This document shows positions 26,994 to 35,337 of a stretch of DNA of 64,000 nucleotides, piece by piece. The position numbers and the translations under genes are program-made. The first letter of the stretch is position 1; each line of letters begins with the position of its first letter. The stretch is from contig CABHOY010000075.1 in NCBI GenBank assembly GCA_902168105.1, positions 124,001 through 188,000 on the forward strand, given 5' to 3'. The notes beneath the pieces were generated by a model. That model did no database searches. It saw only the letters and a list, made by a program, of their open reading frames with translations, and was not told the origin of the DNA. The DNA comes from an uncultured Flavihumibacter sp. (GTDB lineage: Bacteria; Bacteroidota; Bacteroidia; Chitinophagales; Chitinophagaceae).

Positions 26994-28727
26994 TCATTCT
27001 ACTTTCATCACCGGACTCCTTTTGCCAATGCCATTTTCATTGATGGGCTCAATAGAAAAATAGTAGGTAGTATTCCTGTCAAGTGTTTTAAGATAATATT
27101 CGGCGGCATTGTAGACCATGATGCTGGTATACAGTTTATCGGGCGCAATACCGTAATAGATATTATATGCGTATGCGTCGTTTGAGGGGTACCATTTCAG
27201 CCAGGCATTCCGCTTATCGGATTGTTGCCGCAGCACGATAAAGTTCTTCACTTCTGTGGGGGCTATACCATTCCCTTTGCCGAATATGCGTAACCCGCTG
27301 ATGGCAAATTTACCGTTAGCCATATGAAGGTTTTCCAGTTTGACGAACCTGGTCCTGACAGGTTTGGATAGCTCGATATAATCGTGCGGAACATCAGTTT
27401 TATTGCGGCTTTTATCTACCAGTAATTTCCAGTTCTTACCATCTGTTGATTGCCATAGGCGATATTGATGATAGATATCGGTACGTTTTCCCAGGATGTC
27501 TGCATCCTGGTCGGCGTAATTGATCTGGATAGCATTGACGGTGGCTATTTCGCCAAGATCTGTAGAGATCCATTCTCCGCTATTGGCAGTAGCCGCACAC
27601 CAATAGGTTTTGATGCTTTCATCCACTGCGTTGTTAGCATAATAGGCCCCATACGTAGAGGAAACTGCTACCGGGCGCTGATAGTTCAGCAACATCCAGC
27701 CGGTGAACTGACCGGGTTCTTTTTCATCAGGCAGATAATGTGGATAATCCCCAAAGGCTGTATTACAATAGAGGATATCATCTTTATCAAAGCCTGCAGG
27801 CCAGATACCGATCCTTCTTTCAAAGTTGTTCTTTACGTTGATGACCATGGTGGAAACGTGCCACCAGTTATTATGTGTGTCCTGGTAGGTAGCGCCATGT
27901 CCTGCGCCTCGGGCGAAACCTCCGGCTTTATAACTAAAGGGATTGTGCACCTGGTAGGTGAAAGGACCCAGAGGGTGATCGCTGACATATACGCCATCGG
28001 CATAACCGCTGAATTCAGTACCGGGAGCGCCGTATTGCAGGTAATATTTACCGTTATGTTTATTGACCCATGCGCCTTCCATGAAGGGAGGCATAAAGTT
28101 GTTGTCATTGTATTCACCGAAACGTTCCCAGCCATGCTGGTCATCGTGAAGTTTGATGAGATCATGGCGCTCTCCGACGGGTTGTAAGGTATGGCGGTCC
28201 ACTTCCTGACCGTATAACGGATAAGTATTGCTGGAGCCATGATAGAGATAGAGCCGGTTATCATCATCGAGGAAAAAAGACGGGTCCCATGCACCGGCAC
28301 GGAAAGAGTCTACGGCTTCTTTCCACTCGTCCACCCTCGGATTTGTGCTCATCCAGATGGGGAAGTTCTTTTCGTAGGTAGATCCGATCACCAGCAAAGT
28401 ATCTCCCAATACAAATACTGCGGGGGCGCAAAGTTCGTCGTATACTTTATGATAAGGTTTGAGGAATTTCCTCGGTACGAAATGCCAGTCGCTCATATCA
28501 CTGCTCCACCAGTAGCCCCATTGATTAGTAGAGAACAGGTAGTAGTCGCCTTTGAACAGGGTGATGACAGGATCGGCCGTAGCACGGTGCCTGCCTGCTT
28601 CTGAAAAGTTAGGAATGGGAGTAAAGCCGTAGTCTATATTGATGGGATTGCAGTAAGTTCTTTGCTGTGCTTTTCCTGTGGAAGCAAGCAGTAGTAATAT
28701 TGAGAGTATGTATGCTAAGTTTTTCAT
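26994..28727 (-). CDS. Secreted GH43-type glycosidase with discoidin (F5/8 C) and FN3 domains
   Basis: A 577-residue secreted enzyme with a signal peptide (LLLLASTGKAQ). The five-bladed propeller of GH43 is recognisable: HRATADPVITLFKGDYYLFS contains the catalytic-base Asp, the middle GAWDPSFFLDDDNRLYLYHG carries the pKa-modulating Asp, and FMEGAWVNKHNGKYYLQY holds the acid Glu. About residues 350-490 form a discoidin/CBM32-like domain (IKTYWCAATANSGEWISTDL, RFVKLENLHM). The last about 85 residues are FN3-like (NAYNIYYG region, LDRNTTYYFSIEPINENGIG). Family GH43 includes xylosidases and arabinosidases; the substrate is unknown. It lies upstream of GH2, so both probably act on the same plant-type glycan. 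Confidence 0.85.
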   Translation of the reverse strand: MKNLAYILSILLLLASTGKAQQRTYCNPINIDYGFTPIPNFSEAGRHRATADPVITLFKGDYYLFSTNQWGYWWSSDMSDWHFVPRKFLKPYHKVYDELCAPAVFVLGDTLLVIGSTYEKNFPIWMSTNPRVDEWKEAVDSFRAGAWDPSFFLDDDNRLYLYHGSSNTYPLYGQEVDRHTLQPVGERHDLIKLHDDQHGWERFGEYNDNNFMPPFMEGAWVNKHNGKYYLQYGAPGTEFSGYADGVYVSDHPLGPFTYQVHNPFSYKAGGFARGAGHGATYQDTHNNWWHVSTMVINVKNNFERRIGIWPAGFDKDDILYCNTAFGDYPHYLPDEKEPGQFTGWMLLNYQRPVAVSSTYGAYYANNAVDESIKTYWCAATANSGEWISTDLGEIATVNAIQINYADQDADILGKRTDIYHQYRLWQSTDGKNWKLLVDKSRNKTDVPHDYIELSKPVRTRFVKLENLHMANGKFAISGLRIFGKGNGIAPTEVKNFIVLRQQSDKRNAWLKWYPSNDAYAYNIYYGIAPDKLYTSIMVYNAAEYYLKTLDRNTTYYFSIEPINENGIGKRSPVMKVE

Positions 28728-28847
28728 CGCGACCCTTTTTCACTTTACCGAATTTAAGAAAAGGAAGTTGGTTGAAGAAGTCTAAATATTTATTGTGGAT
28801 GCCTATACTCATATATAAAATAGTAGACATTCCTGATGGAAATAGCT

Positions 28848-28855
28848 TAAATTTG
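28848..28855 (+). promoter_or_regulatory. Candidate -7 element (TAAATTTG) for the lipoprotein gene at 28957
   Basis: TAAATTTG matches TAnnTTTG exactly and is followed by a 100-base leader. No TTTG box at the expected -33 distance was found. Confidence 0.35.
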
Positions 28856-28956
28856 CACCATACCTCAATTACCTAATATACCTTGAATCTGTTGATGAGT
28901 AAACTATATTTTATAACCATTATTAATTAATAGACCCAAACATTAAACCCTTCTTT

Positions 28957-30996
28957 ATGCGGTATCCCCATGTACGGTATCTGGACAGATACTTTGTTTT
29001 CCTGTGCCTTATTGCCATTACTTTTTTAACAGCCTGTAGAAAAAACGAGAGCCCGGTAACGCCTGTCATTCCCGGATCGGGAAGATTTTTACAGATCGAT
29101 GCTGGTAGTCCGGCGCCTATTCAGCACATTGTTTCAGACCTGGGAGTATATGAAAAGGCCACTCCTTTCCTGGACCAACTTATTCAATCAGATGGTATGC
29201 CTTACTGGAGGCATGCGGAGATCTATTATCCCTCGCAACAGCAACCGGATACAACGGTAATGCTGCCATTGGTGTTTGAAGAATCAAAATATGTCAATTC
29301 TATTCTTGTTTGTAAGATCGGCGCTAATAAAATAACGTATATGCTGATACGTGGACAGTATTACGAATATTATGGGTTTGATAAAACACTAAAGCAATTC
29401 GGTGCAGATCTCACTGCTACGATGCTGATGCGTTTCGACTATAAGATATTCGGTGATTCACTGTTTCTTGTAGAAGACCCGCGCTTGTTTCAGTCAGACA
29501 CTCCGAGCACGAAACCGAGAATATTCCGTACGTTGAAAAATACTACAGATGCGAATGCAAGGGTATTTGTACATGCAGAATGTAACGGTTATGTACATGA
29601 CGGTGATCATGGAACACTTACAGGCGTGGAGCCTGGCGGAAGCGCTGACTATCCTTATGGCAATAGCGAACAAACTTGCAACTGGGTGATCCTGGTAACT
29701 GAGATCCCTGATGGCGGAGGAGATGCAGGGTCTTCCGGTGGTGGTAGCACGCCTCCTTCAGGAGGAAATGGCGGAGGTATTCCGATTGGCGGTAGCGGTG
29801 GTAGTGGAACGACTCCGATCGGCGGAGGTTTACCACCAAGCTTTCCTCCCGGAACGATACTCCAGCCACCTATGACAAGGCCTCCATTGACGCCGGCTCC
29901 TCCAAGTTTACCAACATCTACCACAGGGCAACCAACAATACCCCCTGGCACTATTACTATTCCTGGTTCCGGTTTCCCATCATTACCACGTCCGGGTTTA
30001 CCGACGCTACCAACTCCGGGGAGTCCGACATTCCCTATTACTCCGGGAACAAGACCTCCGATAATACCGATTTCTTCCGAGACAGATGAAAACGGTTTCA
30101 ATGTCACCCGTTTATTGGAACTGGGTAGTATACTGGCTTCTAACCCCGATTTCCTTGTGCCATGTCCGGAGATACAAAAATTGAAGAAGTTTGGATCGTT
30201 TTATAATGATTTGAATGACTTCATCCCACTTCCTGGGGCATGGAATAGGGTTGGTACGTTGCAAGCTATCTATGGTGAAGACGAATATTGGTTACAGACA
30301 ATGAATAAAGCTGGGTCAGCAGCAGTGAATGTTGATTTTTATCCATTGAAAATAACAGATTTTCCGACGGTGAATGGTGAGAAATTCGACCAGAAAGAAT
30401 TGGTTGAATACTTCAGGTTACATATCGACGATTTTATTACAACGGGGCAGGCATCATTTGGGCCCTATGTAGATCCAAGCCATGGTATGGATGACACACA
30501 GCGATGGAATTCGCCATATAGCGATGCAATAGGTTCAATGGTGCATATAAGGCTTGCTAATGACGGAACGGTTATGCTTACGGATTATTCTCAGAGAACT
30601 GGTAGTATTCCAGGTGTAGACTTTACGTTTACGACCATGTATACACCATTGGACGGTGCACATCCCGTTAGTGGTAACAGGCGATTCGGCGTTTACGAAG
30701 CGAACGGTGTAAATACTTTTTATATCGGGGGTATGGACAAGATCACAACGAAAGGATTCGCGTTCGGTAGTGATCTGAAATCCCTCTTTGGTAATTCCGG
30801 CATGCAGGATGCAAGAACGTTGTGGACTGGCATCAGGGATAATATGAAGCAATTTATCATTGATCATGGTGGTGCAGCCGAAAATTATGAGGCATCTGAT
30901 GATATCACTGTCCTGATAGATTATGAGCTTGTTACTAAATATCTGAAAAAGGAAATAGACCTTGACGCCTTAAAGAGGGCGGTAGAGTGTCCTTGA
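28957..30996 (+). CDS. Lipoprotein of unknown function with a long Gly/Pro-rich linker
   Basis: A 679-residue protein with a lipoprotein signal (lipobox FLTAC, Cys about 27). Residues 30-245 form an N-terminal domain of unknown family. Residues about 250-370 are a low-complexity linker, first Gly/Ser-rich (GGGDAGSSGGGSTPPSGGNG), then Pro-rich (LPRPGLPTLPTPGSPTFP). Residues 380-679 form a second domain with NVDFYPLKITDFP, FGPYVDPSHGMDD and VMLTDYSQRTGSIPG. No enzyme motif is recognised. Because the linker could span tens of nanometres it may hold the C-terminal domain away from the outer membrane. It has its own promoter candidate and terminator, so it is monocistronic. Confidence 0.85.
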   Translation: MRYPHVRYLDRYFVFLCLIAITFLTACRKNESPVTPVIPGSGRFLQIDAGSPAPIQHIVSDLGVYEKATPFLDQLIQSDGMPYWRHAEIYYPSQQQPDTTVMLPLVFEESKYVNSILVCKIGANKITYMLIRGQYYEYYGFDKTLKQFGADLTATMLMRFDYKIFGDSLFLVEDPRLFQSDTPSTKPRIFRTLKNTTDANARVFVHAECNGYVHDGDHGTLTGVEPGGSADYPYGNSEQTCNWVILVTEIPDGGGDAGSSGGGSTPPSGGNGGGIPIGGSGGSGTTPIGGGLPPSFPPGTILQPPMTRPPLTPAPPSLPTSTTGQPTIPPGTITIPGSGFPSLPRPGLPTLPTPGSPTFPITPGTRPPIIPISSETDENGFNVTRLLELGSILASNPDFLVPCPEIQKLKKFGSFYNDLNDFIPLPGAWNRVGTLQAIYGEDEYWLQTMNKAGSAAVNVDFYPLKITDFPTVNGEKFDQKELVEYFRLHIDDFITTGQASFGPYVDPSHGMDDTQRWNSPYSDAIGSMVHIRLANDGTVMLTDYSQRTGSIPGVDFTFTTMYTPLDGAHPVSGNRRFGVYEANGVNTFYIGGMDKITTKGFAFGSDLKSLFGNSGMQDARTLWTGIRDNMKQFIIDHGGAAENYEASDDITVLIDYELVTKYLKKEIDLDALKRAVECP

Positions 30997-31003
30997 TAAA
31001 AGT

Positions 31004-31035
31004 GAAAAGGCTCCTGGAATACCGGGAGCCTTTTC
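31004..31035 (+). terminator. Rho-independent terminator after the Gly/Pro lipoprotein gene
   Basis: GAAAAGGCTCC (31004-31014) pairs with GGAGCCTTTTC (31025-31035) and is followed by GTTT, just 7 bp after the stop codon. Confidence 0.85.
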
Positions 31036-31093
31036 GTTTAAAACTTACAGACAATGGATAGAAAGGCCATATAAGTACTAAATGAGGTTTTAT

Positions 31094-31948
31094 TTAAAAT
31101 TGAAACTGTTGTTTGAATGCTTCAGCAGTTTTCTTTTTTTCTGAAGGATCATAGATAGCGAAAACAACACGTCTAAATGCATTTTTGAAAGTCTCATTCT
31201 TCAAGAGGTGTTGAGCGAACCAGGCGGCGACATCTTCTGTGCTGTTCCTGAATACGCCGCAGCCCCAGGCGCCGAGTATCAGCGTGGTCTGTTTGTTGAC
31301 GACCACTGCGGACAAAAGCTTTTCAATCCTGTTAAGCATGACAGTTTCGATGCTGATAGCATATTCCGGTTCATTGAGCAGTAGTGCGCCCTTATTCACA
31401 GCAGGTGAAGTGATGATGGATACCAGATAGTGTTTATCAATTAGCTGGTCTTCATCATTCCGGAAAACAGGCACCAGCGGGGAATAGATCATATGATCCG
31501 TATATAGCAGGCTGGCGTGTTTTCTGTTGGTATCATACATCGTATGGTGTTGTTTCAGTGTAGGATAAAGACCGCTGGCCCTTGCCAGGCTTTCTTCCTG
31601 TGCCTGTGCACCTCCTAAGAAGCCACCTCCCGGATTCTTTGCAGAAGCGAAGTTGAGGCAACACACATTCTCCAGGCCTTCCTCCACAACCAGTCTGCGG
31701 GCTGCGCCGAAGGTGGTTTCATCTGTTACTTCGAAACGGCATTGGGCGGCGGCAGTGTCCTTCAGTAGGGAATCCCTGGCTATGAACACCTTTTCAAAGT
31801 CATCTGGTTTGTAATGAATAGTGTTTTCGACAGCATATCTGAGTTCATTGCTGATATCTACTCTTTCCTGTTGCTGGTTAACGTACCCGCCGGCATCCAG
31901 AATGTCCAGCGTCTCGTAGGCAATTGCTATTCTTGCATCTTTGTTCAT
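31094..31948 (-). CDS. TIGR02452 / bacterial-type poly(ADP-ribose) glycohydrolase
   Basis: A cytosolic protein of about 284 residues from the ATG at 31948 (MNKDARIAIAYETL). The frame is open 51 codons further upstream, but that extension is of unlike composition and lies in the intergenic region, so the internal start is preferred. The PARG signature is clear: LNFASAKNPGGGFLGGAQAQ followed by EES gives the GGG-X(6-8)-QEE catalytic loop. The macrodomain end ILGAWGCGVFRN fits. Such enzymes remove ADP-ribose from proteins or nucleic acids. A PPP-family phosphatase gene is divergent, 257 bp away. No ADP-ribosyltransferase is visible nearby. Confidence 0.9.
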   Translation of the reverse strand: MNKDARIAIAYETLDILDAGGYVNQQQERVDISNELRYAVENTIHYKPDDFEKVFIARDSLLKDTAAAQCRFEVTDETTFGAARRLVVEEGLENVCCLNFASAKNPGGGFLGGAQAQEESLARASGLYPTLKQHHTMYDTNRKHASLLYTDHMIYSPLVPVFRNDEDQLIDKHYLVSIITSPAVNKGALLLNEPEYAISIETVMLNRIEKLLSAVVVNKQTTLILGAWGCGVFRNSTEDVAAWFAQHLLKNETFKNAFRRVVFAIYDPSEKKKTAEAFKQQFQF

Positions 31949-32205
31949 AGGGGGTATTTGTCTTTGTGTTAATCTGACGCAAAGTGAATGATTTTTTGAG
32001 ACACCAACAAATTTTTTTGTGCCTGGCGCGCCGAAAGCCGGTACAGGAGATGCGTAATTAGCAGCTAAACATCTGAAAAACATTTGTTTGTTATGTACCA
32101 AGGATAGATCATCCTCCGGGATAACAAACAGACGTAGCGGTAGCGCTCAGCACTCAGATGAATAATTATTGTAATTTTACCATACCCTAAACCTTATACC
32201 GCAAT

Positions 32206-33231
32206 ATGAGCCGCACATTCGTAGTTGGAGATATCCATGGCTGTTATGATGAGTTAATGCAATTGACAGCCCGGATCGGGCTAAAAGAGGATGATATGCT
32301 CATTTCTGTCGGCGATATCGTGGACAGGGGAGGAAAATCGAAAGAAGTGTATCATTATTTCCGGAACAGGCCGAACAGTATCGTGCTGGCAGGTAATCAC
32401 GAGCGGAAGCATCTGAATGGGGTATTGAGTTATGCACAGGAGATCGTGAAGCTGCAGTTCGGAGAGGAGTATTCTGCATTCCTGGAGTGGTGTGCTTCTA
32501 TCGGCTATTATTATGAAACGGCTGATGCTGTTATTGTACATGCGGCTTTTGAACATGATCGTGCACTGGTGGAACAGCGGGAGGATGTGTTATGCGGATC
32601 GACGGCAGGAGATAAGTACCTGGAGAAAAAATACGGGACTGCAGCCGAATGGGTGAACCAGTACAAAAGCGTCAAGCCTGTTATTTACGGGCATCATGTA
32701 ACCGGGGATGTACCGGAAGTGAGGAATAATACATTTGGTATTGATACAGGCGCATGTCATGGAGGATATCTTACAGCTATAGAATTACCTGGATTTATTG
32801 TACACCAGGTAAAAGCGGCAAAAGACTACTGGAAAGAAGAACAGGCCAGCTGGCAGATCCCTGTACTGCAGGCAAAGGATTGGGAAAATATGCAGTTCGA
32901 TGTTATCCGGAAACAGTTGGATAAGCTTGCATATATAGAAGTGCCGGAGGTGAAGGAGTTTCTGGCAGGGATAGAACGGTGGTCGGCCGGACTTATGGCA
33001 TTATATCCTGCCCTGATGGATGCACTGGCCGCTTTTGTGGCACAACTGGTATCCACACACGGAGCAGACTTCTCCAAAGAAGCTAATCAGTATACGTTTA
33101 AAACATATCTGTTCAAGAGTAAGGGCAATAATCTGAAAACAGAAGATATGGAGAAAAGCCTGAACACGCCCGCAAAAGTCGCGGAACTGGCGAGGACACT
33201 GGGATTGATAAATATCCCTGAAAGAAAATAA
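32206..33231 (+). CDS. PPP-family metallophosphatase (Ser/Thr phosphatase / Ap4A hydrolase-like)
   Basis: A 341-residue cytosolic protein. Residues 1-210 hold the PPP phosphatase motifs in order: VGDIHGCYDEL, SVGDIVDRGGKS, LAGNHERKH, VIVHAAF, VIYGHH and GIDTGACHGGYLT. This matches the bacterial ApaH/PrpA-like group that acts on phosphoproteins, RNA ends or dinucleoside polyphosphates. The last about 120 residues are a helical extension of unknown role (FLAGIERWSAGLMALYPALM). The gene is divergent from the PARG-type gene, and the two may share a regulatory region. Substrate is unknown. Confidence 0.88.
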   Translation: MSRTFVVGDIHGCYDELMQLTARIGLKEDDMLISVGDIVDRGGKSKEVYHYFRNRPNSIVLAGNHERKHLNGVLSYAQEIVKLQFGEEYSAFLEWCASIGYYYETADAVIVHAAFEHDRALVEQREDVLCGSTAGDKYLEKKYGTAAEWVNQYKSVKPVIYGHHVTGDVPEVRNNTFGIDTGACHGGYLTAIELPGFIVHQVKAAKDYWKEEQASWQIPVLQAKDWENMQFDVIRKQLDKLAYIEVPEVKEFLAGIERWSAGLMALYPALMDALAAFVAQLVSTHGADFSKEANQYTFKTYLFKSKGNNLKTEDMEKSLNTPAKVAELARTLGLINIPERK

Positions 33232-33581
33232 TTAATGTCAGACAGACCCTGTTAACGAAGTTTTTGTTTTTTTATAAAATTGCTATAATTTGAGTGCACA
33301 ATAACCGACGTGCTCAGATAACCTTTTTGCTTTAATATAACCAGACCTCAAGTACTAATACCATCAACGGAATAATTTAACGCCTTTAACTTTTATCTCT
33401 TACTGTATCGCATCGGAAGTGTTAATCAAATTGATGTAATACAGTGTACGTGCTTTTACTGAGAACTTCGGAATAACTATAAAGAGAAATACACCTTATT
33501 GTTTCAATACCTGGGCTGTTAGTCCGGCGTAACTGCTACACCCTATAAGTTGTCCTCGAATGATCATATAAACCACAATTC
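33232..33581. other. Intergenic leader upstream of the decarboxylase/oxidase pair
   Basis: No gene. A possible promoter is TTTG at 33263-33266 with TATAATTTG at 33284-33292 (17 bases between; the second box has one base more than TAnnTTTG). If used, the leader would be about 280 bases. No riboswitch-like fold could be identified by eye. Confidence 0.35.
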
Positions 33582-35300
33582 ATGCAAAAAACCACCTTTA
33601 CCGTTGCGGATTATTTATTAACCCGGTTAAAGCAACTGAATGTCACAGAGGTTTTTCAGATACCCGGTGACTATGTCAAACACTTCACCCAGGCGCTGGA
33701 ACATTTCGACGGTGTCAACGCCATTGGTTGTATTAACGAGCTGGATGCCGGTTATGCTGCCGATGCATATGGCAGGACCAGGGGCCTGGCGGCTGTATCG
33801 CTTCAATATGGCGTCAGTACTTTTATTGCCCTCAATGCGGTGGGAGGTTCCTATGTGGAACGTAGTCCCGTTGTAGTTATTTCGGCCACGCCCGGTGCAG
33901 ACGCCCGTCAGATCACCAAGATGTATGATGTGCTGTATCACCACTCTACGGGTAACCTGGCAGCAGACCAGGAGGTATACGACCAGGTGACCGTCGCCTG
34001 TGAAACGCTTAGTACATCGGCAGGCGCGGGGGAAAAGATCGACAATCTGTTAATAGCAGCGTTGACGCACAAAAGACCCGTGTTCATTGAATGTTACAAA
34101 GAGGTATGGGGCGAACCTTGCCTGCCGCCACCTGACACCGCACTCAAACCCATTATTCCGAAAAGTGTGCCACTGGCGCTGGATAACGCTGTCACAGCCG
34201 CCTGGACACAGATCACACAGGCTAAGAACCCCATGATCTTTGCCGGTGTGGAAGTATTACGTCATGGTTTATCGCCGCTTTTACAAGAACTGATCGATGT
34301 AAGCGGTTTCCTGTATACAACCACCAGCCTGGGTAAAACAGTGCTCGATGAAGGTGGTGATAAGTTTGTCGGTACCTATTCGGATCAGGCTTCCATACAG
34401 AGTGTACTGGACCTGGTGACGGCGTCGGATTGTTTTCTGACACTGGGTACTATTATTACCGACGATTATCTCTGGTTCGTAGAAAACAAGTATGCAGACA
34501 TGGTGTTGGCTACTACGGAACTGACCAGAGTGGGTTATTTCATTTATGAAGGTGTGACCATGAAAGACTTTATGGAGGCCCTTATAGCCCGTTTTAAAGC
34601 CCAGGGGAACCCTTATCCGTTGCAGGTAAAGGCGCCGCCACAGCCGCCTTATCCGGATCCATGGGCGGCCAATTCGGATCCCCGCTGGAACGACAGGCCG
34701 GACGTGATCACTTATAACCGTTTCTTCCAGTATACGATGAAGTACCTGACGGATAATAATCTGTTGAACCAGATCGTCTGGACTTTCGGCATCAGCTCGG
34801 CCATGTATGTGGCTACAAATGCCTATGGGTTAACCCAGAATAGTTTCCTGGCATCTGCAGCCTGGCAGATCATCGGGTATGAAACAGGCGCTGCCTCTGG
34901 TGCACAGCTGGGTAGTGGAAAACGTGCATGGACCGTAGCAGGGGATGGCGGTTTTATGATGGTTTGTCAGTCGTTGTCCACATTGGCGAGGAACAAACTT
35001 AACGCCGTGATATTCGTGATGAGTAACGGCGTGTATGCGATAGAGCAGGTATATGTTAATATGGATGCGTTTGAGTTTGGGCCGGAACACAAGTTCGATA
35101 CCTTCGACATCCTGCCTAAATGGGATTACCTGGCGCTTGCGCAAGCCTTTGGCGCTAAAGGTTACCGTGTAACAACAGTAGATGAACTGGTTAATCTGTT
35201 ACCTGAATTAGAGACCCTGACAGGTGTGCCTGCGCTGGTGGAAGTGGTGATCCCTGAAAAAGATCTTCCGCAACAGATGCGCCGCCTCGGTCTCGAATAA
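33582..35300 (+). CDS. Thiamine-diphosphate 2-oxo-acid decarboxylase (pyruvate/indolepyruvate decarboxylase type)
   Basis: A 572-residue cytosolic enzyme of the PDC/IPDC/KdcA family, which turns 2-oxo acids into aldehydes and CO2. Catalytic residues sit at the expected places: Asp30 in QIPGDY, Glu53 in INELDAGYAADAYG, the His120-His121 pair in VLYHHSTG, the ThDP motif starting AGDGGFMMV and ending VMSNGVY, and Glu in YAIEQ. Acetolactate-synthase-like enzymes lack the HH pair, so decarboxylation is the better call. Substrate choice (indolepyruvate, phenylpyruvate, branched-chain oxo acids or pyruvate) is open. The next gene, 37 bp downstream, is an FAD amino-acid oxidase that would supply 2-oxo acids, pointing to an aromatic or branched-chain substrate. 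Confidence 0.92.
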   Translation: MQKTTFTVADYLLTRLKQLNVTEVFQIPGDYVKHFTQALEHFDGVNAIGCINELDAGYAADAYGRTRGLAAVSLQYGVSTFIALNAVGGSYVERSPVVVISATPGADARQITKMYDVLYHHSTGNLAADQEVYDQVTVACETLSTSAGAGEKIDNLLIAALTHKRPVFIECYKEVWGEPCLPPPDTALKPIIPKSVPLALDNAVTAAWTQITQAKNPMIFAGVEVLRHGLSPLLQELIDVSGFLYTTTSLGKTVLDEGGDKFVGTYSDQASIQSVLDLVTASDCFLTLGTIITDDYLWFVENKYADMVLATTELTRVGYFIYEGVTMKDFMEALIARFKAQGNPYPLQVKAPPQPPYPDPWAANSDPRWNDRPDVITYNRFFQYTMKYLTDNNLLNQIVWTFGISSAMYVATNAYGLTQNSFLASAAWQIIGYETGAASGAQLGSGKRAWTVAGDGGFMMVCQSLSTLARNKLNAVIFVMSNGVYAIEQVYVNMDAFEFGPEHKFDTFDILPKWDYLALAQAFGAKGYRVTTVDELVNLLPELETLTGVPALVEVVIPEKDLPQQMRRLGLE

Positions 35301-35337
35301 CGGTTAAATTTTACACATCAACATTAAACATATTTCT

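Noticed and set aside
29655..30107. Minus-strand Gly/Pro frame opposite the lipoprotein linker
   Set aside because: It is the mirror image of the low-complexity linker on the plus strand.
31949..32101. N-terminal extension of the PARG-type protein
   Set aside because: The extra 51 codons are of different composition and precede a good ATG (MNKDARIAIAYE) where family similarity begins.
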